Shown: positions 44,356-54,108, numbered from the stretch's first letter. The stretch: DNA of 64,000 nucleotides from Geosporobacter ferrireducens (GCF_001750685.1 NZ_CP017269.1:3017416-3081415); one strand, 5' to 3'. Made by a program: numbers and translations. Notes: generated by a model not told the origin, from the letters alone.

Positions 44356-44384
44356 AAGGCAATTGTAAAAATTGCCTTTTTCTT
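44356..44384 (+). terminator. Terminator in the leader of the AbrB-type transporter gene
   Basis: AAGGCAATT and AATTGCCTT with a short loop and TTTTCTT, 40 bases upstream of the start codon at 44422. With the promoter at 44120 it gives a leader of about 230 bases that must be read through. Confidence 0.75.
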
Positions 44385-44421
44385 GTGTTATTTAAGGTGG
44401 TATATAAAAGGAGGCATTCAT

Positions 44422-45480
44422 ATGTGGGTAATGATTACAATTCTTGTTGCGGCAGTAGGGGGCTTAACAGCTACTAAGTTAAAAGTACCGGCGGGTGCAA
44501 TAATAGGCTCCTTGCTTGCAGTAGTAGTATTTAATCTTTTGACGGGTAAAGCGGTATTTCCACAGGAGTTTAAAATGATAACCCAGATTGGAACAGGTAC
44601 ATATATAGGTTCACGTATCTGTAAAAAAGATGTTGTTGAGTTGAAAAAAACAATTATCCCAGCAATAATTTTAACCGTTACTATGTGTGTATTTAATATT
44701 GCTGTGAGTATATTCCTAACAAATTATACAAATATCGATTTAGTAACGGCACTTTTTGCAACAGCTCCTGCTGGGGTTACAGATATGACGCTGATTTCAG
44801 TGGATTTTGGTGCAGATTCTTCTAAGGTTGCAGCGTTGCAACTTATCAGACTCATATCTGTAATTGCAATTATGCCGATGCTTATTAAGCACCTGGCAGC
44901 AAAAGTCAATATAGTTGAAAGCTTTGATGATTCCCGGGAAGAAATAAGCGTAAATACTGATACAAATAACGATTTCAAAGAAGTTGTTAAAAGAACCATT
45001 TATACGTTGTCCGTAGGTATTATTTCCGGATGTATAGGTTATTTTTTAGGTGTCCCTGCTGGAATTATCAGTTTTGCAATGGTTGCTTGTGCTTTTTACA
45101 ACGTCAGAACTTCAAAAGCATATATGTCCATTCATTTGCGTAAGAGTATTCAATTTCTAGGAGGGGCACTTATAGGTGCCAGAATTACAATGGAGCAGGT
45201 TGTAGCTATGAAAGATTTACTCCTGATAATTTCTGTTGTAATAGTAGGGTATATTGCACTTAATTTTCTATTAGCATTCTTAATTTCAAAGCATAGTACT
45301 TTAGATATAATTACATCACTATATGCATCAGCGGCAGGAGGGCTTACGGATATGGCGATCATAGCAAGTGAGATGGGAGCAGATGCTCCTAAAGTTGCTA
45401 CATTGCAATTCGCAAGAGTTGTAAGTGTAATTGCTTTTTACCCTATTATCATCAAAACTTTATTAAATTTTATTCATTAG
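44422..45480 (+). CDS. AbrB-family (PF05145) membrane protein
   Basis: The 352-residue polytopic protein is built from two similar halves: GGLTATKLKVPAGAIIGSLL with FATAPAGVTDMTLISVDFGA, and FLGVPAGIISFAMVACAFY with YASAAGGLTDMAIIASEMGA. The duplicated PAG/TDM pattern identifies the PF05145 family, sometimes called ammonia monooxygenase-like, of probable transporters. AAAGGAGG supports ATG at 44422. It precedes a carboxylate catabolic operon, and may export or import a related small acid; this is inference. Confidence 0.85.
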   Translation: MWVMITILVAAVGGLTATKLKVPAGAIIGSLLAVVVFNLLTGKAVFPQEFKMITQIGTGTYIGSRICKKDVVELKKTIIPAIILTVTMCVFNIAVSIFLTNYTNIDLVTALFATAPAGVTDMTLISVDFGADSSKVAALQLIRLISVIAIMPMLIKHLAAKVNIVESFDDSREEISVNTDTNNDFKEVVKRTIYTLSVGIISGCIGYFLGVPAGIISFAMVACAFYNVRTSKAYMSIHLRKSIQFLGGALIGARITMEQVVAMKDLLLIISVVIVGYIALNFLLAFLISKHSTLDIITSLYASAAGGLTDMAIIASEMGADAPKVATLQFARVVSVIAFYPIIIKTLLNFIH

Positions 45481-45629
45481 GAAGATACTGCTTTCATTTG
45501 GGCTTTTTAGATGCGTGTATATTTTGCAGAATTGGGAAGCCCTTTCCTATAGATAGATTGTTTAAAATAGGATATGAGTGCTCAATCTTTGCTGCCGACA
45601 GCTAATATTCTAAATAATCAAGTAATGTA

Positions 45630-45695
45630 TTGACAATAAAAATAAGCGAGTGATATAATGTGCATACAAGATTGTAGAACAATAGTGTCTACAAT
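45630..45695 (+). promoter_or_regulatory. Promoter and GntR-type dyad of the carboxylate operon
   Basis: TTGACA (45630-45635), 18 bases, TATAAT (45654-45659). Just downstream an inverted repeat ATTGTAGA (45671-45678) and TCTACAAT (45688-45695) fits a GntR/FadR-like operator placed to block transcription. The FCD-type regulator encoded at 51304 is the obvious candidate protein. Confidence 0.65.
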
Positions 45696-45731
45696 AAAGG
45701 AAAACGATTTTAAATATAAAGGAGAGATAGC

Positions 45732-46613
45732 ATGAAATCATTAATTGATGGCGCTTATGATTTACACGTCCACTCAGCACCAGATGTACTGCCTAGAAAA
45801 ATGGATGATTTAGAAATGGCCCAAAGGATTATTAAAGCGGGAATGAAAGGTTACGCTGCCAAATCTCACTACTTTTGCACTGCTGAAAGAGCTGCCCTGG
45901 TTAATCAGCTTTATCCAGAATGCCATGTTGTGGGTACCATTACACTAAATAACTCCGTGGGGGGGATTAATCCATCTGCTGTTGAAATGGCTGGAAGAGC
46001 AGGTGCTAAGATTGTGTGGTTTCCAACCTGTGATGGAGCATACGAGCAAAAACATGTTTTTTCAGGAGATGCAAACAAAAAATTACCGTACTGGGCACAA
46101 ATAGTAATACAAATGAAAGAAGAGGGAATCATTACACCTACACTCTCAGTATTAGAAAATGGAAAATTAACTGACAATACAATACAAGTGTTGGAAATAA
46201 TAGCGAAACACAAAATGATATTGGCAACGGCACATCTATCGCACGGAGAAACCCTTGCTTTGGTAAAAGAGGCTAAGAAAAGAAATGTAGAAAGAATTAT
46301 TGTTACCCATGTGGATTTTCCAACTACTTTCTATACAATTGAAGAACAAAAAGAGCTAGTGGCTCTAGGTGCATATATGGAACATGTTTATACGACATGG
46401 GCTACTGGTAAAGTAGACTTTGAAACAACATTAGAGCAAATCAAAGCAATAGGAGCTGATCATGTAGTATTAGGAACAGATTTAGGGCAGCCTGCAGGAC
46501 TATATCCAGATGAAGGGCTTTTGCTCTTTGCACAAAAACTGGTAGACGCAGGTATAAAAGAAGCAGAAGTAGAAAAAATGACAGTTCACAATAACACTAC
46601 ATTATTAAAGTAA
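45732..46613 (+). CDS. Amidohydrolase-superfamily metal-dependent hydrolase (DUF6282-like)
   Basis: The 293-residue protein has a complete set of amidohydrolase metal-site motifs in order: HxH in YDLHVHSAPDV, Lys in YAAKSHYF, His in LATAHLSHGET, His in IVTHVDFPT and a late Asp in VLGTDLGQPAG. It belongs, I believe, to the DUF6282 group. The next gene is GalB-like; an amidohydrolase such as the 2-pyrone-4,6-dicarboxylate lactonase LigI acts one step before 4-oxalomesaconate, so a lactonase-like role is plausible. GGAGAG precedes ATG. Confidence 0.82.
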   Translation: MKSLIDGAYDLHVHSAPDVLPRKMDDLEMAQRIIKAGMKGYAAKSHYFCTAERAALVNQLYPECHVVGTITLNNSVGGINPSAVEMAGRAGAKIVWFPTCDGAYEQKHVFSGDANKKLPYWAQIVIQMKEEGIITPTLSVLENGKLTDNTIQVLEIIAKHKMILATAHLSHGETLALVKEAKKRNVERIIVTHVDFPTTFYTIEEQKELVALGAYMEHVYTTWATGKVDFETTLEQIKAIGADHVVLGTDLGQPAGLYPDEGLLLFAQKLVDAGIKEAEVEKMTVHNNTTLLK

Positions 46614-46627
46614 GGGAGGTTTTTGAA

Positions 46628-47350
46628 TTGCAAGGAAAAAAAATGTTAGTAGTCAGTGCACATGCCGCAGACTTTGTTTGGAGATCCGGTGGGACAATTG
46701 CAAAATACATCAAACATGGTGCGGAGGTCCATGTGGTAGTGCTAAGCTTTGGTGTTAGAGGCGAATCTAATGATCTATGGAAAGAGGAAAATCAAACAGT
46801 GGAAAATGTTAAGAAGATTAGACTTGAAGAATCCTCAAAAGCAGCAGAAATATTAGGTGTAAAAAATATAGAGTATTGGGACTTTGAAGATTACCCAATG
46901 GAAATCACAAGAGGGCGATTGGACAGGCTCGCTCAAAAAATAAGAGAAACAAGGCCGGATATCATTCTTACTCATGATAAAAAAGATGGACTTAATCCAG
47001 ATCATGATGCAGTTAGAAATTACGTTTTCCAATCTAGTATCATGTCAAATTCAGCAGGTGTAATAACTCCTGGATTCCCAGTTACCAAGCAAATGATGCT
47101 GTTTGGATTTGAACCACATCAAACAGAAATAAGTGATTTCAAGCCAGGAACATTTATAGATATCACAGAAACATATGAGCAAAAAGTTGAAGCAATGAAG
47201 TGCTTCAAGGCTCAAGGGCACCTGATAGAATATTATACGCAAAGGGCATTTATGAGGGGAAATCATGCTAGACGGCTTTCGGGTGTAAAGGAGTATAAGT
47301 ATGCAGAAAGTTTTTCAAACTTCTTTCCAAGAGTTGCAAGTGAATTCTGA
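46628..47350 (+). CDS. PIG-L family protein, 4-oxalomesaconate hydratase (GalB)-like
   Basis: The 240-residue protein has a PIG-L fold whose metal motif reads AHAADFVWRSGGTIAKY, instead of AHPDDE of deacetylases. That variant, together with VLSFGVRGESNDLW, is the form seen in GalB of Pseudomonas putida, a PIG-L protein that hydrates 4-oxalomesaconate in gallate breakdown. The remaining PIG-L metal and acid residues are visible (DHDAVRNYVFQS). It starts at TTG 8 bases after GGGAGG. Substrate identity is inferred from the motif and the RraA-like aldolase in the same cluster. Confidence 0.83.
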   Translation: MQGKKMLVVSAHAADFVWRSGGTIAKYIKHGAEVHVVVLSFGVRGESNDLWKEENQTVENVKKIRLEESSKAAEILGVKNIEYWDFEDYPMEITRGRLDRLAQKIRETRPDIILTHDKKDGLNPDHDAVRNYVFQSSIMSNSAGVITPGFPVTKQMMLFGFEPHQTEISDFKPGTFIDITETYEQKVEAMKCFKAQGHLIEYYTQRAFMRGNHARRLSGVKEYKYAESFSNFFPRVASEF

Positions 47351-47378
47351 TAAAACAAATATAGGAAGGGTGTAAATA

Positions 47379-48395
47379 ATGAAAAAATCAAATAAGTTTA
47401 AATTAGTAATTAGTTTGCTTTTATTACTTGTCCTTATTTTAACAGCATGTACGCAACCAGCAAATCCAGCCCCGTCACAAAATGAAACGGCAACACCAGC
47501 GCCAACAGGAGGTACAGAAGAACTAATATTTGGAACTGGAGGAACTGCGGGAACTTACTACATTGTAGGTGCTGCGATGGGTAAGGTAGTTTCAGAGCGT
47601 TCGGATAAGTTAAATATAATTGTTCAAGCTACCAAAGGTTCAATGGAAAACATCAACTTAACAAGTGTAGGAGAAATGCAACTGGGCATGTCAAATGCAG
47701 ATGGCGTATTTGATGGATACTATGGAACAGGCAGCTATGAAAAAGGAGGCAAGCAAGATATTGTTGGATTAATGTCTCTTTATATGAGTGCTGGACATAT
47801 GGTAGTAAAAAAGAACTCAGGAATAAATAGCTACGCTGATTTGAAAGGTAAAAAAGTAGTCCTTGGACCTCCAAGTACAACGATCGTGGAAATGTCAAAA
47901 GCTATTTTAAGAGAACACGGAGTAGACCCGGATAAAGACATCAAACCATTCTATTTATCATTTGACGAAGGCGTATCAAAGCTGGTAGACGGGGATGTAG
48001 ATGCAAGTTTCTTCGTGGCAGGAGTTCCAACAGCTGCGCTTATGAATGCAAGCTCAACTGGCGGCGTTGATCTATTAGATGTAGAAGATGCGATATTAGA
48101 TAAAATAGCTAATGAATTTCCTTATTTTGAAAAGTACACGATTCCGGCAAATACTTATAAAGGTATAGATAAAGATATTAGAACTTTAAAAATTATGACC
48201 AATATTTTTGCTAAATCAACATTATCAGATGAAGCAGCCTATGAATTTGTTAAACATGCACTTGAAGGGGTGGCAGATTATACAAGTGCTCATACTGTTG
48301 TAAAAGAAATTACCCCTGAAACAGCCTGGAAAGTTCCAGTCCCATTACACCCGGGTGCGGAAAAGTATTATCGGGAGATTGGAGTTTTAAAATAA
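47379..48395 (+). CDS. TAXI-type TRAP transporter substrate-binding lipoprotein
   Basis: Signal peptide with lipobox LTAC (Cys24), a Pro/Thr-rich linker, then a TAXI family receptor: LIFGTGGTAGTYYIVGAAMG, SMENINLTSVGEMQLGMSNA and LKGKKVVLGPP. It captures an organic acid outside the cell for the fused TRAP permease encoded next. The 338-residue length is normal. Confidence 0.93.
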   Translation: MKKSNKFKLVISLLLLLVLILTACTQPANPAPSQNETATPAPTGGTEELIFGTGGTAGTYYIVGAAMGKVVSERSDKLNIIVQATKGSMENINLTSVGEMQLGMSNADGVFDGYYGTGSYEKGGKQDIVGLMSLYMSAGHMVVKKNSGINSYADLKGKKVVLGPPSTTIVEMSKAILREHGVDPDKDIKPFYLSFDEGVSKLVDGDVDASFFVAGVPTAALMNASSTGGVDLLDVEDAILDKIANEFPYFEKYTIPANTYKGIDKDIRTLKIMTNIFAKSTLSDEAAYEFVKHALEGVADYTSAHTVVKEITPETAWKVPVPLHPGAEKYYREIGVLK

Positions 48396-48443
48396 TTTAA
48401 AATTTGCCGAATCGAGATATCACCAACTTATAGGAGGTTTCAA

Positions 48444-50318
48444 ATGGCACCATTAGATAATAATCAAAGCAAAAAAACAAATATTATTGATACGAGTATA
48501 ATCTTGGTTTCGGTTGCTCTAGCTGCATTTCATTTATATACAGCCTCTTTCGGCATATTGCCAGGATACGCCCAATCATCTGTGCATTGGGCGTTGGTGG
48601 CAGCATATATACTCCTAACGAAACCATTAAAATTTAAATTTGGCAGGGCAATTGATATTATTATTTTATCAGTAACAGCATACCTAACTTATTACCAATT
48701 CATAATTCAGGAAGAAATGATATTTAGGTCAGGAATATATACAAAATTTGAAGTAATATTATCCGTTCTAGCCATTTTAATAGCAATAGAAGTAGCACGA
48801 CGGGTAATCGGTTTAATACTTCCGGTTATTTCAGTATTATTTGTAGCCTATGCATTATACGGTTCACACCTTGTAGGCCTGTTTAAGACGATAAATTTTT
48901 CAATGAATAGAATCGCGCCTTATCTTTATACGTCTACCGATGGATTATATGGACAAACACTACTTGTATCAGCTCAATTCATATTCTTATTTGTTTTATT
49001 TGGAGCGATACTGGATTTAACTGGTGCCGGAAACTTTTTTGTAGATATAGCATTTTCGTTAACTGGACGTTCAAGAGGCGGCCCGGCTCAGGCAGCAATT
49101 TATTCCAGTATGCTTATGGGTACAATCAATGGCTCTGGAGCTGCAAATGTAGTAACAACGGGTACATTTACAATCCCCCTTATGAAAAAAGTAGGGTTTA
49201 CGCCAAGCATGTCAGGTGCCATAGAAGCAGTGGCTTCAAGCGGCGGCCAAATCATGCCCCCGGTAATGGGCGCGGTAGCCTTTTTAATGAGTGAAATCAC
49301 AGGCATTGAATATGCAGCGATAGCAAAAGCGTCATTAATACCCGCTGCCCTATATTATTTAACGCTATCATCAGCAGTTTATCTTACTGCCAGAAAAGAG
49401 AATATCCCTGCAATTCCAAAAGAAGAGTTAGCAGATTTTAAAAAGACTTTCAAAGCAGGATGGTTATACTTTGTTCCTTTAATAATACTAGTAGTTTTAT
49501 TATTTAAGGGCTTTAGTCCCCAAAGATCAGCATTTGGTGCCATTATAGCAACCTTGGTCGTTGGATTTATAGTAGATAAAGAAAGGATGAAAGTAAAGAA
49601 TTTCCTCAAAGCGTTCAAGAGTGCTGCAGATGGCATCGCACCAATAGCAGCGGCTTGTATCCTAGCGGGAGTAATTATGGGCGTAATAAATCTTACAGGA
49701 TTAGGACTAAAAATCAGTGGAATCATTGAAGGAATTGCAGCAGGCAGGCTAGTTGTGGGACTTATTCTTGCAATGTTAACAAGCTTAGTACTAGGTATGG
49801 GCTTGCCAACATCAGCGGCGTATATGATACTTGCAGTCTTAGTGGCACCAGCAATCATTAGCATGGGTTCATCCGTATTGGCAGCACATCTGTTTATTCT
49901 TTATTTTGGTGCATTATCAACGATTACTCCGCCAGTAGCGCTATCTACTTTTGCCGCAGCAGGTATAGCAGGAGCGAATATCTGGAAAACAGGAATAGAC
50001 TCAATGAAGCTGGCCGCAACAGGATTTATAATTCCATTTATCTATGTATTTAATCAAGAATTATTGTTAGTAGGACAACCTTTAGAAATATTGATAGGGC
50101 TTATTACAGCAACAATAGGATGCATACTGTTGGCTATAGCCCTTATAGGTTGGTTCAAACACAATATTTCAATAATAAGCAGAATCCTTCTATTCCCATG
50201 TTCAATCATGCTATTTGTAACGAATCCATTTATGGTGAATATATTGGGGAGTATTTTAGCAACTGCAATACTTGGAATAGAATTTTTCGTAAAGAAAAAA
50301 AAGTTGGCAAAATCCTAA
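48444..50318 (+). CDS. TRAP transporter fused permease (4TM-12TM)
   Basis: The 624-residue protein is the small and large TRAP permease subunits in one chain, as is usual with TAXI receptors. The large-subunit core has GTINGSGAANVVTTGTFTIP, GQIMPPVMGAVAFLM and LVLGMGLPTSAAYMILAVL. It moves the acid with Na+ or H+. AGGAGG precedes ATG. Confidence 0.94.
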   Translation: MAPLDNNQSKKTNIIDTSIILVSVALAAFHLYTASFGILPGYAQSSVHWALVAAYILLTKPLKFKFGRAIDIIILSVTAYLTYYQFIIQEEMIFRSGIYTKFEVILSVLAILIAIEVARRVIGLILPVISVLFVAYALYGSHLVGLFKTINFSMNRIAPYLYTSTDGLYGQTLLVSAQFIFLFVLFGAILDLTGAGNFFVDIAFSLTGRSRGGPAQAAIYSSMLMGTINGSGAANVVTTGTFTIPLMKKVGFTPSMSGAIEAVASSGGQIMPPVMGAVAFLMSEITGIEYAAIAKASLIPAALYYLTLSSAVYLTARKENIPAIPKEELADFKKTFKAGWLYFVPLIILVVLLFKGFSPQRSAFGAIIATLVVGFIVDKERMKVKNFLKAFKSAADGIAPIAAACILAGVIMGVINLTGLGLKISGIIEGIAAGRLVVGLILAMLTSLVLGMGLPTSAAYMILAVLVAPAIISMGSSVLAAHLFILYFGALSTITPPVALSTFAAAGIAGANIWKTGIDSMKLAATGFIIPFIYVFNQELLLVGQPLEILIGLITATIGCILLAIALIGWFKHNISIISRILLFPCSIMLFVTNPFMVNILGSILATAILGIEFFVKKKKLAKS

Positions 50319-50332
50319 AGTGAGAGATTATT

Positions 50333-50461
50333 GTGTGGGAACAAATAAAAGACAAGCTAGAAAAAAAGGGCTATATGTGCAATAGCCTTGCAGTATTTTT
50401 ATACAAGCCCAGAGCGTCAAACATTGAAATAATATTAATAAATCAAAATTTTGGAGTGTAA
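50333..50461 (+). CDS. Possible 42-residue small protein in the TRAP operon
   Basis: GTG at 50333 after GTGAGAG opens 42 codons (WEQIKDKLEKKGYMCNSLAV; FLYKPRASNIEIILINQNFG). Composition is protein-like and the gap otherwise has no gene, but there is no recognised family and coding status is uncertain. Confidence 0.35.
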   Translation: MWEQIKDKLEKKGYMCNSLAVFLYKPRASNIEIILINQNFGV

Positions 50462-50492
50462 CGCTATAAAAGTAATGAATGGAGAGAATCAT

Positions 50493-51188
50493 ATGGATAT
50501 TAAAGCATTGAACCAGGGAAAAATCGGATTTAGAATCTATGGAGATATAAAAAGAAGCGACAGAGATATACTTGAAAGACTAAAAAATGTAGGGACATGT
50601 GCGATAAGCGATGGACTAAATAAGTTTAATACGATGCATCACGCAATAAAACCGGTTTATGAAGAGGTAAAAATAGCAGGAAATGCAATAACAGTAAGAA
50701 TGAGACCAGGAGATAACTTAATGCTCCACAAAGCTATTGGTATGGCCCAGGCAGGAGATGTAATCGTGGTAGATACCTGTGGTTGCGAGTCAAACTCAGT
50801 GCTGGGAGATTTAATGGCAACAGCGGCTGTGAAAAAAGGAATCGCAGGAATAGTAATAGATGGTGGCGTAAGAGATGTATTGGAACTTAAAAGAAGTAAA
50901 GCGCCAATATTTGCAAAATGTGTTACCCCGGCAGTAGGAGATAAAGGTGGGCCAGGAGAAATAAATGCACCGATATCATGTGGAGGTGTACCGGTCAACC
51001 CAGGGGATATAATTGTAGGTGATGCAAATGGAATCGTGGTTATTGATCCAAGCATAATAGATGAAGTTCTGAAAGGTGCAGAAGCAAAATTAGAGAAAGA
51101 CAATAAAAGAATGGAAGAAATTTTGCGTGGGGTAATCACAAAACCAGATATAGATGAAGCACTTAGAAAGGCAGGAGTAATCGGGTAA
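50493..51188 (+). CDS. RraA-like aldolase, 4-carboxy-4-hydroxy-2-oxoadipate aldolase (GalC)-type
   Basis: The 231-residue protein has the class II HMG/CHA aldolase fold: VGTCAISDGLNKFNTMHHAI, GDVIVVDTCGCESNSVLGDL and GIAGIVIDGGVRDVLELK, with the metal and catalytic residues in GDL and GGVRD. The C-terminal 40 residues are longer than in RNase-regulating RraA and match aldolases. It would split CHA to pyruvate and oxaloacetate, the step after GalB. ATG at 50493 follows GGAGAGA. Confidence 0.88.
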   Translation: MDIKALNQGKIGFRIYGDIKRSDRDILERLKNVGTCAISDGLNKFNTMHHAIKPVYEEVKIAGNAITVRMRPGDNLMLHKAIGMAQAGDVIVVDTCGCESNSVLGDLMATAAVKKGIAGIVIDGGVRDVLELKRSKAPIFAKCVTPAVGDKGGPGEINAPISCGGVPVNPGDIIVGDANGIVVIDPSIIDEVLKGAEAKLEKDNKRMEEILRGVITKPDIDEALRKAGVIG

Positions 51189-51303
51189 TATATTAAAAAG
51201 GTACTTCCGATGGATGCTAGGTATGATTAGTTTCGGAATCAGTAGTTTTGTGGTATAATTAGCATAATTATGAAATATTTAGATTGAAAGGAAGGGTAAC
51301 CCA

Positions 51304-51945
51304 TTGTCATCATCAGGAGAAAAAGTATATGAGATAATTAAGCAAAGAATTATTGATCATATCTATGTTCCATCTCAAACTTTAGTTGAATCTGCACTAG
51401 CAGAGGAACTAGAGGTAAGTAGAAATACTGTGAAAAAGGCTTTGATGCAACTGGTTAATGAAAAATTAGTAGAACTGGAAGCCAATAAAAGTGCCAGAGT
51501 CAAATCTCTAACAATGGAAGAAGCTGTACACCTGCTTGAAATCAGGGAAAGATTAGAAGGGTTAATAGCTTACAGGGCAGCTCAAGTGATCACAGATAAA
51601 GAACTGGATATTATGAAAACTAATTTAGAAGAAATGAAAGCGCTAATAAAAGAAAATAAGCTAGTCGAATACTCAGCCATAAATGACATCCTTCACAAGA
51701 CAATCTATGATATATGCCCCAACAGAGAAGCAGTAGAAATGATTCAATCTATAAAATTACAACTAAGGCGCTATAACAAAAGAACGATCTTAATCTCCGG
51801 GAGAAGTACCGGATCCTATAGCGAGCACGAAGCAATATTCAAAGCGTTAGAAGCGCATAATCCAGAAGAGGCAGAGAGAGTAATGCGTCAGCACATTGCA
51901 AACGTACGCCACACATTGAAAGAAAACTATAGCATGCTCTTCTAA
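51304..51945 (+). CDS. GntR family regulator with FCD domain
   Basis: The 213-residue protein has a winged helix (IIKQRIIDHIYVPSQTLVES; ALAEELEVSRNTVKKALMQL) and an all-helical FCD ligand domain (about 75-205), with metal-binding type residues in NDILHKTIYD and SEHEAIFKAL. FCD regulators respond to organic acids. It follows the TAXI-TRAP and aldolase genes, and probably represses that operon through the dyad at 45671-45695. TTG start follows AAAGGAAGGG. Confidence 0.9.
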   Translation: MSSSGEKVYEIIKQRIIDHIYVPSQTLVESALAEELEVSRNTVKKALMQLVNEKLVELEANKSARVKSLTMEEAVHLLEIRERLEGLIAYRAAQVITDKELDIMKTNLEEMKALIKENKLVEYSAINDILHKTIYDICPNREAVEMIQSIKLQLRRYNKRTILISGRSTGSYSEHEAIFKALEAHNPEEAERVMRQHIANVRHTLKENYSMLF

Positions 51946-51970
51946 GTGTAAAGTAGACTTAAAATAAAAG

Positions 51971-52018
51971 CTTGTCAAGGTTAAAATGTACGGAAAATCA
52001 GACCTTGACAGGTTTTTT
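51971..52018 (+). terminator. Terminator after the GntR gene
   Basis: CTTGTCAAGGT and ACCTTGACAGG pair over 11 bp (one G-T) and are followed by TTTTTTG. Confidence 0.85.
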
Positions 52019-52427
52019 GTTTTTTAAAGTTTTTTTAAAGTATTTTATTTAATAAATGATTTATGGTTTAATCTGTTAAGCCGTATACCCTAAAAATAAG
52101 ATACCATCTATTATGGCATTGTCTTATGATAAAATATGTTACGAAAAGTGAAATATCTTATTTTTTTGATATAATTCTTAACTTTTTAGTATGATGATTT
52201 TCGTAATATATTTAAATAGATCTTGTAAGTATTTAGAATTGAATTATATTATACTGATGCTAGAGAATTGGCGAAATTATTTGTATTTTCTAAAATAAAT
52301 TGATTCGATCTGTGACAGGAATTCAAAGGTTTTATCGATAGTTTCCAAGCATTTTAGATGATCGACACTGAGATATTTACGAATATATCCCCATTTTCTA
52401 AAACTAGCCAAGAAAGGAATGAAAAAA
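52019..52427. other. Gene-free AT-rich stretch upstream of ilvD
   Basis: About 400 bases without a convincing gene. No T-box, leucine leader or other known riboswitch pattern was found. A minus-strand frame (52277-52400) has a protein-like stretch ([20 protein letters not shown]) and may be a relic, but it has no start of its own. Confidence 0.5.
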
Positions 52428-54098
52428 ATGAGAAGCGATTCAGTAACAAAAGGGATGCAGCAGGCACCACACCGTTCTTTGTTCAATGCACTTGGAATGA
52501 CACAAGAGGAGATGAACAGGCCATTAGTGGGTATTGTCAGTTCTTATAATGAAATTGTACCAGGGCATATGAACTTGGACAAAATTGTAGATGCAGTAAA
52601 ACTGGGAGTTGCCATGGCCGGCGGAACGCCAATCGTATTCCCGGCAATTGCGGTATGCGATGGTATTGCCATGGGACATCAGGGAATGAAATATTCCCTG
52701 GTAACAAGGGAGTTAATTGCAGACTCGACAGAGGCCATGACAATGGCACATGCCTTTGACGCATTGGTGATGATACCCAACTGTGATAAAAACGTACCGG
52801 GGCTTTTAATGGCTGCAGCAAGGCTCAACATTCCGACGATATTTGTCAGCGGCGGACCAATGCTGGCGGGGAGGGTCAAAGGAGAAAAAACAAGCCTGTC
52901 CTCCATGTTTGAAGCAGTAGGCGCCTATGCAGCAGGAAATATGTCCCTTGAAGAGGTGCAAGAATATGAAAGAAAAGTATGTCCAACCTGTGGTTCCTGT
53001 TCAGGTATGTACACGGCGAATAGTATGAACTGCCTAACAGAAGCCCTGGGCATGGGACTCAGGGGAAATGGAACCATACCGGCCGTATATTCGGCAAGGA
53101 TACAGCTGGCGAAACAAGCAGGAATGCAAATTATGGAACTGCTTAAAAAAGATATTAAGCCAAGGGATATTATGACAAAAGAGGCATTTATGAATGCACT
53201 TACTGTAGATATGGCATTGGGATGCAGCACAAACAGTATGCTGCACTTGCCGGCCATTGCCCATGAAGCAGGGATAGAACTAGAGATGGATGTTGCAAAC
53301 GCCATCAGTGCAAAGACTCCCAATCTATGTCACTTGGCACCGGCAGGACATACATATATGGAAGATCTGGATGAAGCCGGGGGAGTATATGCTGTCATGA
53401 ATGAGCTGGACAAAAAAGGCCTGCTGAAAATAGACATTATCACATGTACTGGAAAAACCGTAGCAGAAAATATAAAAGGCTGTATCAATAAGGACCCGGA
53501 GGTTATCCGGCCCATTGAAAATTCATACAGTGAAACCGGCGGCATAGCGGTGCTTAAAGGAAATTTAGCACCAGACTCCTGTGTGGTAAAGCGCTCTGCA
53601 GTTGTGCCGGAAATGATGAAGCATCAAGGACCGGCAAGGGTATTTGACTGTGAAGAAGATGCCATTGAAGCAATCAAGGGCGGAAAAATCGTGGCGGGAG
53701 ATGTAGTCGTCATCAGATATGAAGGGCCAAAGGGAGGGCCAGGCATGCGGGAAATGCTCAATCCAACTTCAGCAATTGCAGGTATGGGCTTAGGCAGCTC
53801 GGTGGCTCTTGTAACGGACGGGCGTTTCAGCGGTGCATCAAGAGGGGCATCCATAGGTCATGTATCGCCGGAAGCTGCGGTAGGAGGAAATATAGCACTT
53901 GTAGAAGAGGGCGATATGATTCAGATCGATATTATGGCGAACACTATAAGCTTTGATATAACGGAAGAGGAACTGGCGAAGAGAAGAGCAAATTGGGTTC
54001 CAAGGCAGCCAAGGATTACAACAGGCTACCTGGAGCGTTATGCGTCCCTGGTAACATCAGGCAATAGAGGCGCTGTTTTAGAAGTAAATAAAAAATAA
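52428..54098 (+). CDS. ilvD: Dihydroxy-acid dehydratase
   Basis: The 556-residue protein has IlvD/Edd family signatures: [20 protein letters not shown] with a cluster cysteine, [20 protein letters not shown] with the second cysteine, [20 protein letters not shown] near the C-terminus. Length agrees with IlvD (about 555) rather than Edd (about 605). IlvD makes 2-oxo acids for valine, leucine and isoleucine; some relatives act on sugar acids. Here it stands apart from other ilv genes and is coupled to a BASS transporter, so a catabolic or overflow role is possible. GAAAGGA about 10 bases upstream supports ATG at 52428. Confidence 0.9.
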   Translation: MRSDSVTKGMQQAPHRSLFNALGMTQEEMNRPLVGIVSSYNEIVPGHMNLDKIVDAVKLGVAMAGGTPIVFPAIAVCDGIAMGHQGMKYSLVTRELIADSTEAMTMAHAFDALVMIPNCDKNVPGLLMAAARLNIPTIFVSGGPMLAGRVKGEKTSLSSMFEAVGAYAAGNMSLEEVQEYERKVCPTCGSCSGMYTANSMNCLTEALGMGLRGNGTIPAVYSARIQLAKQAGMQIMELLKKDIKPRDIMTKEAFMNALTVDMALGCSTNSMLHLPAIAHEAGIELEMDVANAISAKTPNLCHLAPAGHTYMEDLDEAGGVYAVMNELDKKGLLKIDIITCTGKTVAENIKGCINKDPEVIRPIENSYSETGGIAVLKGNLAPDSCVVKRSAVVPEMMKHQGPARVFDCEEDAIEAIKGGKIVAGDVVVIRYEGPKGGPGMREMLNPTSAIAGMGLGSSVALVTDGRFSGASRGASIGHVSPEAAVGGNIALVEEGDMIQIDIMANTISFDITEEELAKRRANWVPRQPRITTGYLERYASLVTSGNRGAVLEVNKK

Positions 54099-54108
54099 CA
54101 AGGGGGTC

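Noticed and set aside
52019..52427. Possible T-box or other amino-acid leader upstream of ilvD
   Set aside because: No T-box sequence, specifier stem or terminator/antiterminator pair could be found.
52277..52486. Minus-strand 69-codon frame across the ilvD start
   Set aside because: It overlaps the beginning of ilvD and has no start signal; only its last part looks faintly protein-like.
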